Translations under genes and position numbers: made by a program
Source of the DNA: Elusimicrobiota bacterium
GTDB lineage: Bacteria > RUG730
DNA length: 13,342 nucleotides
Direction: 5' to 3'
NCBI GenBank assembly: GCA_031259185.1
Contig: JAIRLV010000322.1
Span: forward strand, 1-13,342
Notes under the pieces: model-generated
The model's database searches: none
What the model saw: only the letters and a program-made list of their open reading frames with translations
Told to the model about the DNA's origin: nothing
Shown here: one piece after another, positions 1-6,847 of the stretch
Layout of the letters: every line of letters begins with the position of its first letter
How positions within the stretch are numbered: position 1 is the first letter of the stretch

Positions 1-1071
1 AAAGCAGCGGCACAGACTAATACTTTGCCTGATATTTTTGGTATTTTGAGTGAAAAAAGGGATTTTGCAAGCTTTATAAATGCCGATCATATATTAAATT
101 TGAAGGAATACATGGAAGCTGATGATTTAGAATGGAAAAATAAGTTTTTTGAAGAAGCTATTAGCGTTAATGAATTTAAAGCTGATAATAACTTTGGAGT
201 TCCTGAAGGGATATATGGCGTTCCAATAGATATTACAAATATACAATTTTTATATAATAAGAGAATGTTTAGAGAAGCTGGATTAGATCCTGAAAAACCT
301 CCAAGAACTTGGAAAGAGTTTATTGAGGTTGGTAAAAAATTAAATGCAGCTGGATTTCAAGGATTAGTTAGCGGTTTTGGAGAAATTTGGCTATTAGATT
401 GTTTATCTTCTATTTATGCATATAATATCATGGGTGAAGATAAGGTTTTAGCTACTATTAAAGGAGATGTTTTATATACGGATCCAGATTGGGTAAAGGT
501 TTTATCGTTATTTGATGAAATGAGAAATAATAATCTTTTAGCGACTGGAACGATATCTATGGTAAATAAAACTGCAGAACAAATGTTTGCTAATGAAAGA
601 GCTGCTATAAATTTTGACGGGTCTTGGGCAGTTAATGTTTATAATGGGATGAATAAAAATTTAGAATATGGTGTCATGCCTCCGCCTATATATTCTACAG
701 AGCATCCTGCGGTAGTTTGGGGTGGGGCAGGTAGTTCTTTTATGGTAAATAAAAAATCAAAACTTAAAGAAGAAGCTATAAAATTTTTGAAATGGATTAC
801 AGATGCAGAACAACAAATTTATTTAGCAGAAACTACAAGAAATATACCATCTAATAAAGATGCGGTAGAAAATATTCCAACAATTTTGAAAGAATTTATA
901 AAAGATACTCCAAAGATAGTTCATCCCGGAAACTATTCATATTCGGAGTTCCCAAGCGTTTTAGAAGTCCTTAATAAAGGCATACAATCAATAATTATTG
1001 GTGAAAAAAAACCGATTGATGTTTTGACAGAAGTGCAAAGGGTTAAAGATAGAGAAATAAGCAGGATATGA
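1..1071 (+). CDS. ABC sugar transporter, periplasmic solute-binding protein (5' truncated by window edge)
   Basis: This is the C-terminal ~356 residues of a family 1 (MalE-type) extracellular solute-binding protein, which captures a sugar or oligosaccharide in the periplasm and delivers it to the permeases encoded next. The frame is open to base 1 (KAAAQTNTLPDIFGI), so the TTG at 25 is an internal Leu codon and not a start. The signal peptide and roughly the first 60-80 residues lie upstream. Family features seen are the hinge-region TLPDIFGI, the GVPIDITNIQFLYNKRMF segment, DGSWAV, and a late GGAGSSFMVNKKS followed by EEAIKFLKWITDAEQQ. The permeases follow 69 bp downstream in the same direction, as in most sugar ABC operons. 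Sugar specificity cannot be read from sequence. Confidence 0.93.
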   Translation, partial: KAAAQTNTLPDIFGILSEKRDFASFINADHILNLKEYMEADDLEWKNKFFEEAISVNEFKADNNFGVPEGIYGVPIDITNIQFLYNKRMFREAGLDPEKPPRTWKEFIEVGKKLNAAGFQGLVSGFGEIWLLDCLSSIYAYNIMGEDKVLATIKGDVLYTDPDWVKVLSLFDEMRNNNLLATGTISMVNKTAEQMFANERAAINFDGSWAVNVYNGMNKNLEYGVMPPPIYSTEHPAVVWGGAGSSFMVNKKSKLKEEAIKFLKWITDAEQQIYLAETTRNIPSNKDAVENIPTILKEFIKDTPKIVHPGNYSYSEFPSVLEVLNKGIQSIIIGEKKPIDVLTEVQRVKDREISRI

Positions 1072-1140
1072 TTTTTTATAAAGGATTTTCTAGGCATTTT
1101 AGGTGATTATTATTCATTTTATGTGAAAAAGGTTTTTTTG

Positions 1141-2031
1141 ATGAGAAAGAAGATAGATATATTGCAAGATATTTTTACGAGTTATTTATTTGTTATTCCA
1201 GCGCTAATTTTATTTTTTATATTTAGTTTATATCCCATTTTTAAGGTGTTTGAGATAAGTTTTTTCAATTGGGATGGAATTGCAATTAATATGAGATTTA
1301 TAGGATTTGACAATTTTAAAGAGGTGCTTTCAAATAAAATTTGGTGGCAATCAGTTTTTAATGCTACTTATATTACTATATTAGCTTTGATTTTTCAAAA
1401 TTCTTTAGCGCTATTTTTGGCTTTCTGTTGCGACAGAGATATTAAAGGAGCAAAAGCTTACAGAGTAATATTTTATTTACCTCCAGTTTTATCTGGAATT
1501 GTTGTTGGACTTATTTGGAATTGGATATATGATGGAAGTTATGGACTATTTAACCATATTATATCTATGATAGGATTAGGAGATTTAACTAGGGCGTGGT
1601 TAGCGGATCCAAAAACTGCATTAATTGCAGTAGCTATTATACATATGTGGAAAGGATTTGGTTGGGGGTTTGTAATTTTACTGGCTGGATTGCAAGGTAT
1701 TTCTAGAGATTATTATGAAGCTGCTACGATTGACGGCGCTTCTTCATTTCAAACATTTATGAAGATAACAGTTCCTTTAATGATACCGATTTTTTTCTTA
1801 GTATCTATCTTAACAATTTTAGGAACGATGCAAATTTATGACTTAATTATTTCTACCACACAAGGCGGTCCAGGCTATCATACAGAAGTTCCAGTAACTA
1901 GAATTTTGGCAGCTATGACAGGTACTTCTAGATTTGGTTATGCTTGCGCAATGAGTTTAGTTTTTGGGACAGTTTTATTGTTTTTATCGATATTTCAATT
2001 AAAAATTTCTAAAAAAATAGAAAATAGGTAA
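1141..2031 (+). CDS. ABC sugar transporter permease, MalF/UgpA-type
   Basis: Inner-membrane permease subunit of a carbohydrate-uptake (CUT1) ABC importer. About six hydrophobic segments are visible, starting with YLFVIPALILFFIFSLYPIF. The cytoplasmic EAA loop that docks on the ATPase is clear at about residues 193-216 (EAATIDGA, then F..ITVPLM). At ~296 residues it has the usual family length. I prefer ATG 1141 because AAAAAGG at 1126-1132 sits 8 nt upstream. The alternative GTG at 1123 adds six residues (MKKVFL) but its nearest purine-rich stretch, AGGTGA at 1101-1106, is 16 nt away. The gene is followed after 8 bp by its partner permease. No ATP-binding protein is encoded in the window. Confidence 0.93.
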   Translation: MRKKIDILQDIFTSYLFVIPALILFFIFSLYPIFKVFEISFFNWDGIAINMRFIGFDNFKEVLSNKIWWQSVFNATYITILALIFQNSLALFLAFCCDRDIKGAKAYRVIFYLPPVLSGIVVGLIWNWIYDGSYGLFNHIISMIGLGDLTRAWLADPKTALIAVAIIHMWKGFGWGFVILLAGLQGISRDYYEAATIDGASSFQTFMKITVPLMIPIFFLVSILTILGTMQIYDLIISTTQGGPGYHTEVPVTRILAAMTGTSRFGYACAMSLVFGTVLLFLSIFQLKISKKIENR

Positions 2032-2039
2032 TTAGTAAT

Positions 2040-2897
2040 ATGAGCCAAAACACTTATTTATTGAAGTATAAGCTTCCAAAATATATAAAAGATTTTTTAT
2101 CTCAAATAATACTTATATTAGTTTCTATTTCTTGTATTTTTCCTTTATTGTGGATGTTTTCAGCGGCTTTAAAAACGCAATCAACAGTTTTTACAGATAT
2201 GAGTTTATTCCCCAAAAATCCAGAATGGTATAATTTTGTTATTGCTTGGACAAAAGCCAATTTTGGAACGTATTTTTTTAATAGTCTTTTTTATACAGTA
2301 ATTGTAGTTTTTGGCGTTATATTTATAGGTTCATTGGCAGCATATGCTTTTTCAAGATTAAAATTTCCTTTTAGAAATCTATTCTTTTTATTGTTTATGG
2401 CTACGATGATGATTCCTATTCCTGGTTCATTTATTTCGTTGTATGTTTTATTAACGAAATTACAGTTGATTAATACTAGAGTCGGGTATATATTACCTCA
2501 GATTAATAGCGGTCTTGCTATGACAATATTTATGTTAAAAACTTTTTTTGATAAAATGCCAAAAGATCTAGAAGATGCTGCAAAGATAGATGGATGTAAT
2601 AAGTTTGGGGTTTATTATCATGTTGCTTTGCCTCTTGCTAAGCAAGCAATAGCAGTAATGGTTATTTTCACAGCTTTAAGCGTTTGGAATGAATACTTGT
2701 TAGCTATGTTAATACTTTCTAGTAAATCACTTATGCCGCTTCAAAGGGGTTTGATGGTTTTTCAAGGAAGCCATTTAACAGAATATCCATTATTAATGGC
2801 TGGAATTACAATTACGGTTGTTCCTATTATTGTGATATATTTGCTTATGCAAAAATATATTATAAAAGGTGTTATGGCTGGAGCCATAAAAGAATAA
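2040..2897 (+). CDS. ABC sugar transporter permease, MalG/UgpE-type
   Basis: Second permease of the same CUT1 importer; it forms the heterodimeric membrane channel with the upstream MalF-type protein. It shows the MalG pattern: a short cytoplasmic N-terminus, a first membrane span (IILILVSISCIFPLLWMFSAA), about six hydrophobic segments, and an EAA loop starting at residue 178 (EDAAKIDGCNKF, then VALPLAKQ). Its 285 residues match the family. The ATG lies 8 bp after the previous stop, with an AATAGG purine stretch at 2023-2028 as a weak ribosome site. It is probably co-transcribed with the two genes before it. A shared MsmK/UgpC-like ATPase encoded elsewhere would be needed for activity; this is inference. 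Confidence 0.93.
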   Translation: MSQNTYLLKYKLPKYIKDFLSQIILILVSISCIFPLLWMFSAALKTQSTVFTDMSLFPKNPEWYNFVIAWTKANFGTYFFNSLFYTVIVVFGVIFIGSLAAYAFSRLKFPFRNLFFLLFMATMMIPIPGSFISLYVLLTKLQLINTRVGYILPQINSGLAMTIFMLKTFFDKMPKDLEDAAKIDGCNKFGVYYHVALPLAKQAIAVMVIFTALSVWNEYLLAMLILSSKSLMPLQRGLMVFQGSHLTEYPLLMAGITITVVPIIVIYLLMQKYIIKGVMAGAIKE

Positions 2898-2933
2898 AAA
2901 ATGTTAGAAATTAAAGATAATTTTTCATTTTTT
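2896..2933 (+). terminator. AT-only nested stem-loop between the permease and the exported-protein pair
   Basis: Two nested perfect inverted repeats: outer arms AAAAAATG (2896-2903) and CATTTTTT (2926-2933), inner arms AAATTA (2908-2913) and TAATTT (2918-2923) around an AAGA loop. The 3' outer arm ends in a T run, as in an intrinsic terminator, but the stem has almost no G-C pairs and would be weak. It may mark the end of the transporter operon. Chance is a real alternative in DNA this AT-rich. Confidence 0.3.
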
Positions 2934-2938
2934 ATAAT
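2933..2938 (+). promoter_or_regulatory. Possible -10 element (TATAAT) ahead of the 2959 gene
   Basis: A perfect TATAAT lies 20 nt before the ATG at 2959, just after the AT-rich stem-loop. No convincing -35 box is seen at 16-18 nt spacing (the best is TTAAAG at 2911-2916). In an AT-rich intergenic region this is weak evidence on its own. Confidence 0.22.
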
Positions 2939-2958
2939 GACTAAATTTAAAAAGTTAT

Positions 2959-4701
2959 ATGAAAATTTTAATTAATTACGTTTTATTTATAGTTTTATTA
3001 TATAATAATTTTTTATTTGCATTTTTAAAAGATTTCGGATTAGATGAAATAAATTATGAAAAGTATGGTTATTTTGAAAACTTGAATACAGAATATTATA
3101 GATATGTATTATTAGATGAAATAGGACTTTGCGCAGTTTTGGGGGAAGGTATTTATCCTAATATTTGGGCAATTTTTTCGAACCCGATTTATTATGAGAA
3201 AGAAAGGCAGGGATTATTACATGGAATTAGGTGGCATTTTTTGGAGATGGATGATTTAAGTTTGATCTACTGTAAATGGGCTGCGTCATCTCAAGAAGAT
3301 TATCCGACAATTCAATTTTACATTGCAGAAATTTTTGAAAAAGCCGGCTATATAAAACAAGCGATAAAAGCTTATTATTCTATATTGGTTTTTTTTCCTA
3401 ATGCGACGCTAAATATTTATGAAGATGAATTTATTTATTTAGGGGAGGAAGCTTTAAATAGAATAAAATATTTGACGAATAAATATAAAAAATTGAAACT
3501 AGAAATAGTAGATGCAAAAATTGAGATAAAAAATAAATTTGACAAAGATAAAAAAAATGATATTTTTTACATAAATCCTGGAAGGATTGTAAAACAGAAA
3601 AATAATATACAAACATATAGATTAGCTGACAATAGTATACAAAAAGAAAAAATATTTCAGAATAAAGATATAATATTAAGAAAATATAAAAGTGGTCATT
3701 GGCAATTATTAGTTAATCAAGTTCCTTTTGTTATAAAAGCTGTTTTATATTCTCCCATAAAAATCGGCGATAGTATAAATAGCGATAATTATGTAGACTG
3801 GACAATTGATGATGAAAATAATAACAAAAAAGCGGACGCTCCTTTTGATATGAAATTTAACAATAGAAATACTGGCGATTTTACATTAATGCGAAAAATG
3901 GGATTAAATACTATAGTTTTAGATATAGAAGTTGAAGATACAAATATATTAAAACTACTTTTTAATAAATATATGATTAGAGTTATATATAAAATATATA
4001 TAGATTTAAATGAATATTATAATTTGGATGACAATCAAATAAAATTGAAATTACAAAATATTATAGATAAACATAAAAAAGAAAAATATTTATTTATGTG
4101 GGCATTAAGTTTTTTTAGTGAAAACGAATATTATAGTGAAAATGATAGAGATGTAGACAATTATATTTTGATTGATAAAATCGCTAATCTTTTTAAAAGT
4201 TTAGACAATAATCATCCTTTGATTTTTGCTAATAAAAAACTTTATAATCTAGATATTTTTGAAACTAATAATTATCTTAATAATTTTGATATATTTGAAA
4301 TAGATACTTTTAATACTTTTAGAGGATTTGGGCATTCTTTTTGGGCGGATTTGGAAGAATATATAAATTTGCCAATATTGGTACAATATGGATTTTCTTC
4401 TTTTGAAAATGATACAGATGATTTGGATAGAAAATTGATAAGCTATCATAAAAATAGTTGGGAGGATATAGAAGCTAATTTATATGGTTATGGTAGAGGG
4501 ATATGTATCGGTGGAATAATTTTTGAATGGGTAGATAATTGGTGGAGAATTGGCAAACCAAACAAACAAGAAAAAATATTAAACAAAAATAAATATGACG
4601 ATTTTTTTGGCATGTGTATTCAAAAAGATATAATGAGAAGGGAGGTGAAAGATTCTTATTTATTTTATAAAGAAAAATGGAGGGAGTTCAAGTATGTATA
4701 A
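2959..4701 (+). CDS. Exported GH2-like TIM-barrel protein with lost catalytic residues (probable pseudoenzyme)
   Basis: A 580-residue protein with a Sec signal peptide (hydrophobic ~4-20, cleavage near LFA-F at 21/22). A single TPR-like helix pair lies at about 120-149 (AIKAYYSILVFFPNA). From residue ~247 (HWQLLVNQVPF) begins a clan GH-A barrel-type domain homologous to the next gene along its whole length. The structural motif FEWVDNWW (522-529) is kept. The catalytic positions are not: where the partner has MWLIGNE, this has MWALSFF (380-386), and where it has LITEYG, this has LV-QYG with Gln476 and one residue deleted. The loop holding calcium-type repeats in the partner is eroded here. 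An NE pair at 389-390 is four residues out of register. The frame is intact, so this looks like a retained non-catalytic paralogue, perhaps glycan-binding. It overlaps the next gene by 8 bp. Confidence 0.8.
   Translation: MKILINYVLFIVLLYNNFLFAFLKDFGLDEINYEKYGYFENLNTEYYRYVLLDEIGLCAVLGEGIYPNIWAIFSNPIYYEKERQGLLHGIRWHFLEMDDLSLIYCKWAASSQEDYPTIQFYIAEIFEKAGYIKQAIKAYYSILVFFPNATLNIYEDEFIYLGEEALNRIKYLTNKYKKLKLEIVDAKIEIKNKFDKDKKNDIFYINPGRIVKQKNNIQTYRLADNSIQKEKIFQNKDIILRKYKSGHWQLLVNQVPFVIKAVLYSPIKIGDSINSDNYVDWTIDDENNNKKADAPFDMKFNNRNTGDFTLMRKMGLNTIVLDIEVEDTNILKLLFNKYMIRVIYKIYIDLNEYYNLDDNQIKLKLQNIIDKHKKEKYLFMWALSFFSENEYYSENDRDVDNYILIDKIANLFKSLDNNHPLIFANKKLYNLDIFETNNYLNNFDIFEIDTFNTFRGFGHSFWADLEEYINLPILVQYGFSSFENDTDDLDRKLISYHKNSWEDIEANLYGYGRGICIGGIIFEWVDNWWRIGKPNKQEKILNKNKYDDFFGMCIQKDIMRREVKDSYLFYKEKWREFKYV
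4679..4686 (+). promoter_or_regulatory. Strong ribosome binding site GGAGGGAG for the 4694 gene
   Basis: GGAGGGAG lies inside the 3' end of the pseudoenzyme gene, 7 nt before ATG 4694. It is among the strongest Shine-Dalgarno matches in the window. It fixes the start of the active paralogue despite the 8-bp overlap, and suggests efficient independent initiation on the shared mRNA. Confidence 0.75.
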
Positions 4702-6601
4702 AAGTGCTACAATAATATTTGTTATGATTATTTTTATAGGATTAGTTCTATTGTTTGCTCAAGATACAGATTATATAAATAATAGAGGCATAATTCCAGT
4801 TAATTATGAAGCATATGGAGAATTTAAAGGAATCAATACAAATAAATTTAGATATAAAATTAGAGATATAGAAGGATTAAAAAAAGAAGTAGGAGATTTT
4901 GTTTATCCAAACTTTATGTTGACAACAAAACAAAAAAAGAGGTATAAAGAATTACTTAAAAATAATATGATACAAAATAATGTTTGGTCAAATTTTAACT
5001 CTGGGAATCCAGAAGCAGATCTATTGGTATGGTTATCTACAGATGTAGTTTATGGTAATGAAGAGGAATTTGCTGGTGGAATAAAGCAATTCTTTATAGC
5101 AGAAATATTGAGAGAAATAGGAGAATATTCATTAGCAATAAAAGCATATTATTCAGTTATAATTAATTTCCCAAAATCTGCTTGTTGGAATTCAGATGGA
5201 AGTTTTGTGTGGTATGTGGCACCAGTTGCATTGAATAGAATTAATATTTTAATTAGAGAGCATCCAGAATTTAATTTAAAGTTAGAAGATGCTTATATAG
5301 AAGTAATAAATGGAAATGATACTAATTTTAAGAATGATATTATAAAAGTAAATCCTGGTAGATTTGTAAGAGTTTATTCGGAAAAAACAACAAACCTAAG
5401 AGAATTAGAGATTTTAAAAATAAAAGGAACAGATAAAGTCAAGCTAGTTCAATATTCAAATAAACATTGGCAAATGTTAGTAGATAATAAACCATTTACA
5501 GTTAAGGGTATAACATATTCTCCGACAAAAGTTGGTGGGGCTTCATCAGATCAAAATAAATGGATGTTCTTAGATAGTAATAATAATGGGATATTGGATG
5601 TTAATGAAGTTTGGGTGGATTCGAATAATAATAACAATAAAGACCCAGAGGAAGAAAGTATTAGTGATTTTCAATTATTAAAAGATATGGGAGTAAATGC
5701 TATAAGGTTTTTTCATACTAAATCTAGTTCTGAATATCTGTCAAACGAATACAATAAAGAATTGATGAGAGAAATTTATAATAAATATGGGATAAGATTT
5801 ATTATGGGAGATTTTTTGGGAGCATATGGAATTGGTTCTGGAGGAAAATATACGGATTACAAAAATAAAAATCAAAGAGAGATGATGAAAGAAAATGTCA
5901 TAAAAATGGTTATTGATCATAAAGATGAACCATATGTTTTAATGTGGCTTATAGGTAATGAAAATGATATGCCTTCACTATCAGAAGGAGTTAACTATAC
6001 TAACACTAATGCTAGAGATTATCCTGATGCATATGCTTCTTTATTGAAAGAAACAATAGACACTATTCATGCATTAGATAAAGAGCATCCTGTAGCTGTT
6101 GGGAATATGACATTAGATTTAATGAAAAACTATAAAGATAATATGGTAGATATTGATGTGTATGGAATAAATTTATATATGGGGAAAGATGGTTTTGGCG
6201 GCATTTGGAATAATATCTCCACAAATTTAGATGTCCCAGTTTTAATTACAGAATATGGTTGCGACGCATATTTTGAAGGGAAAGGTGAAGATGAAATTGG
6301 GCAAGATGATTATCACATAGGTAATTGGAAGGATATTGATTATAATTCTTTTGGCAAAGATGGTATTGGGAATTCTATAGGGGGGGTAGTTTTTGAATGG
6401 TTGGATGAATGGTGGAAATCAGGAATTAATATTTCTAAACATGAGACATCCCAACAGTCTTCGCTGCCTTTTCCTGATGGATATTCTCATGAAGAATGGT
6501 TTGGAGTCGCGAGTCAAGGAGATGGACAAAATAGTCCTTTTCAGAGAAATTTAAGGAAGGTTTATTTTTCATATAGATATAATCTTTGGAGGGATAAATA
6601 A
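4694..6601 (+). CDS. Exported glycoside hydrolase, clan GH-A (GH2-type barrel), with TPR-like N-domain and EF-hand-like loops
   Basis: A 635-residue exported enzyme, predicted to be a retaining beta-glycosidase. Signal peptide 1-22 (cleavage near LLFA-Q). TPR-like pair at ~133-163 (FFIAEILREIGEYSLAIKAY). The barrel domain starts near 258 (HWQMLVDNKPFTVKGITYSP). Between the first strand and the next helix are two EF-hand-type 12-residue loops, 294-305 (DSNNNGILDVNE) and 309-320 (DSNNNNNKDPEE). The putative acid/base is Glu423 in MWLIGNEND and the putative nucleophile Glu520 in PVLITEYGCDA; the 97-residue spacing and the TEYG motif match GH2 enzymes such as E. coli beta-glucuronidase. FEWLDEWW (567-574) follows. 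The canonical GH2 jelly-roll and Ig-like N-terminal domains are not recognisable. Substrate is unknown. It overlaps the degenerate paralogue upstream and is followed by the triple-promoter block. Confidence 0.85.
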   Translation: MYKSATIIFVMIIFIGLVLLFAQDTDYINNRGIIPVNYEAYGEFKGINTNKFRYKIRDIEGLKKEVGDFVYPNFMLTTKQKKRYKELLKNNMIQNNVWSNFNSGNPEADLLVWLSTDVVYGNEEEFAGGIKQFFIAEILREIGEYSLAIKAYYSVIINFPKSACWNSDGSFVWYVAPVALNRINILIREHPEFNLKLEDAYIEVINGNDTNFKNDIIKVNPGRFVRVYSEKTTNLRELEILKIKGTDKVKLVQYSNKHWQMLVDNKPFTVKGITYSPTKVGGASSDQNKWMFLDSNNNGILDVNEVWVDSNNNNNKDPEEESISDFQLLKDMGVNAIRFFHTKSSSEYLSNEYNKELMREIYNKYGIRFIMGDFLGAYGIGSGGKYTDYKNKNQREMMKENVIKMVIDHKDEPYVLMWLIGNENDMPSLSEGVNYTNTNARDYPDAYASLLKETIDTIHALDKEHPVAVGNMTLDLMKNYKDNMVDIDVYGINLYMGKDGFGGIWNNISTNLDVPVLITEYGCDAYFEGKGEDEIGQDDYHIGNWKDIDYNSFGKDGIGNSIGGVVFEWLDEWWKSGINISKHETSQQSSLPFPDGYSHEEWFGVASQGDGQNSPFQRNLRKVYFSYRYNLWRDK

Positions 6602-6607
6602 ATTTTC

Positions 6608-6636
6608 TTGCAAAATGCAAATTATTTATGTATAAT
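6608..6636 (+). promoter_or_regulatory. Sigma-70 promoter P1 in repeat unit 1
   Basis: -35 TTGCAA at 6608-6613, 17-nt spacer, -10 TATAAT at 6631-6636. The -10 is a full consensus match and the spacing is optimal. Transcription would begin near 6643, about 250 nt before the 6895 start codon. Confidence 0.75.
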
Positions 6637-6650
6637 AAATAAATTAATGT

Positions 6651-6672
6651 AAAATTTAAGGAAATTTTTTTT
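6651..6672 (+). promoter_or_regulatory. Small AT hairpin with AAGG loop and T run, unit 1
   Basis: AAAATTT (6651-6657) pairs with AAATTTT (6662-6668) around an AAGG loop, followed by more T. The loop is the only Shine-Dalgarno-like sequence of the unit. It could act as a weak terminator or as a structure that presents or hides a ribosome site. A longer arm pair, TTTTTTTCA (6666-6674) with TGAAAAAAA (6695-6703), competes with it. Stability is low because the stems are almost all A-U. Confidence 0.35.
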
Positions 6673-6673
6673 C

Positions 6674-6697
6674 ATGCTGGGATATTTTTTTTTGTGA
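6674..6697 (+). other. Seven-codon reading frame (MLGYFFL) in repeat unit 1, possible leader peptide or decayed start
   Basis: ATG at 6674 opens MLGYFFL and stops with TGA at 6695-6697. An AAGGAAA purine stretch (6658-6664) lies 9 nt upstream. In unit 2 the ATG is ATA, and a later ATG at 6787 gives only MFFL in the same frame with the same stop. Lack of conservation of the start argues against a selected peptide; a remnant of a duplicated gene start is as likely. Confidence 0.2.
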
Positions 6698-6711
6698 AAA
6701 AAATAAATTTC

Positions 6712-6740
6712 TTGCAAAATTTAAATTATTTATGTATAAT
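6712..6740 (+). promoter_or_regulatory. Sigma-70 promoter P2 in repeat unit 2
   Basis: -35 TTGCAA at 6712-6717, 17-nt spacer, -10 TATAAT at 6735-6740. Same core elements as P1, 104 bp further on, with a transcription start expected near 6747. Confidence 0.75.
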
Positions 6741-6754
6741 AAATAACTTAATGT

Positions 6755-6776
6755 AAAATTTAAGGAAATTTTTTTT
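6755..6776 (+). promoter_or_regulatory. Small AT hairpin with AAGG loop and T run, unit 2
   Basis: The same structure as in unit 1, without a base change: AAAATTT (6755-6761), AAGG loop, AAATTTT (6766-6772), then T. The competing longer arms are 6770-6778 and 6799-6807, also unchanged, although the sequence between the arms has drifted. Confidence 0.35.
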
Positions 6777-6814
6777 CATACTGGAGATGTTTTTTTTGTG
6801 AAAAAAATAAATTT

Positions 6815-6847
6815 CTTGCAAAATACAATTTATTTATGTATAATAAA
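6815..6847 (+). repeat. Partial third repeat unit, promoter part only
   Basis: Begins exactly 104 bp after unit 2 with CTTGCAAAAT. It stays close to units 1 and 2 through the -10 box (to about 6847) and then diverges into the 5' leader of the 6895 gene. The end of that leader (TTAAGGAATTTTTATG) again resembles the TTAAGGAAATTTTTTTTCAT of the full units, so the array looks derived from the promoter-leader region of this gene. Confidence 0.9.
6816..6844 (+). promoter_or_regulatory. Sigma-70 promoter P3, proximal promoter of the envelope gene set
   Basis: -35 TTGCAA at 6816-6821, 17-nt spacer, -10 TATAAT at 6839-6844. It is the promoter nearest ATG 6895 and would give a leader of about 43 nt. 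This is the most likely main promoter for the genes from 6895 onward, with P1 and P2 adding upstream starts. Confidence 0.8.

Larger units (their letters stand above)
6607..6710 (+). repeat. 104-bp tandem repeat, unit 1 (promoter unit)
   Basis: First of two full direct units beginning CTTGCAAAAT. It differs from unit 2 at about nine positions, clustered at the GC/TT pair near 6617 and around the CATGCTGGGATAT segment near 6673-6685. Homology extends a few bases upstream into the stop codon region of the hydrolase gene (TAAATTTTC). It contains a full sigma-70 promoter, an AAGG-loop hairpin, a T8 and a T9 run, and a seven-codon reading frame. There is no transposase, no terminal inverted repeat and no target duplication. 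Confidence 0.95.
6711..6814 (+). repeat. 104-bp tandem repeat, unit 2 (promoter unit)
   Basis: Second full unit, head-to-tail with unit 1 with no gap and identical length, about 91% identical. The promoter core and the AAGG-loop hairpin are unchanged. The changes fall mostly downstream, where the ATG of unit 1 becomes ATA and the following codons are altered. Confidence 0.95.

Noticed and set aside
3431-4449. Two minus-strand open frames of about 60 codons opposite the 2959 gene
   Set aside because: They are antisense to a well-supported gene, consist mostly of Phe/Ile/Tyr/Lys as expected from the reverse complement of AT-rich coding DNA, and have no ribosome site or family resemblance.
4641-4648. 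GGAGGTGA, a near-perfect anti-Shine-Dalgarno match inside the 2959 gene
   Set aside because: No ATG, GTG or TTG lies within useful spacing with an open frame of any length, so it does not mark a hidden gene. The real start at 4694 has its own GGAGGGAG.
2959-4701. Calling the first barrel protein a pseudogene
   Set aside because: The frame is intact with a signal peptide, conserved structural motifs and a normal C-terminus; only the catalytic residues are lost. Pseudoenzyme fits better than decaying gene.
6435-6620. Minus-strand open frame opposite the end of the hydrolase gene
   Set aside because: It overlaps the conserved C-terminal coding sequence of the hydrolase on the other strand and shows no motif or ribosome site.
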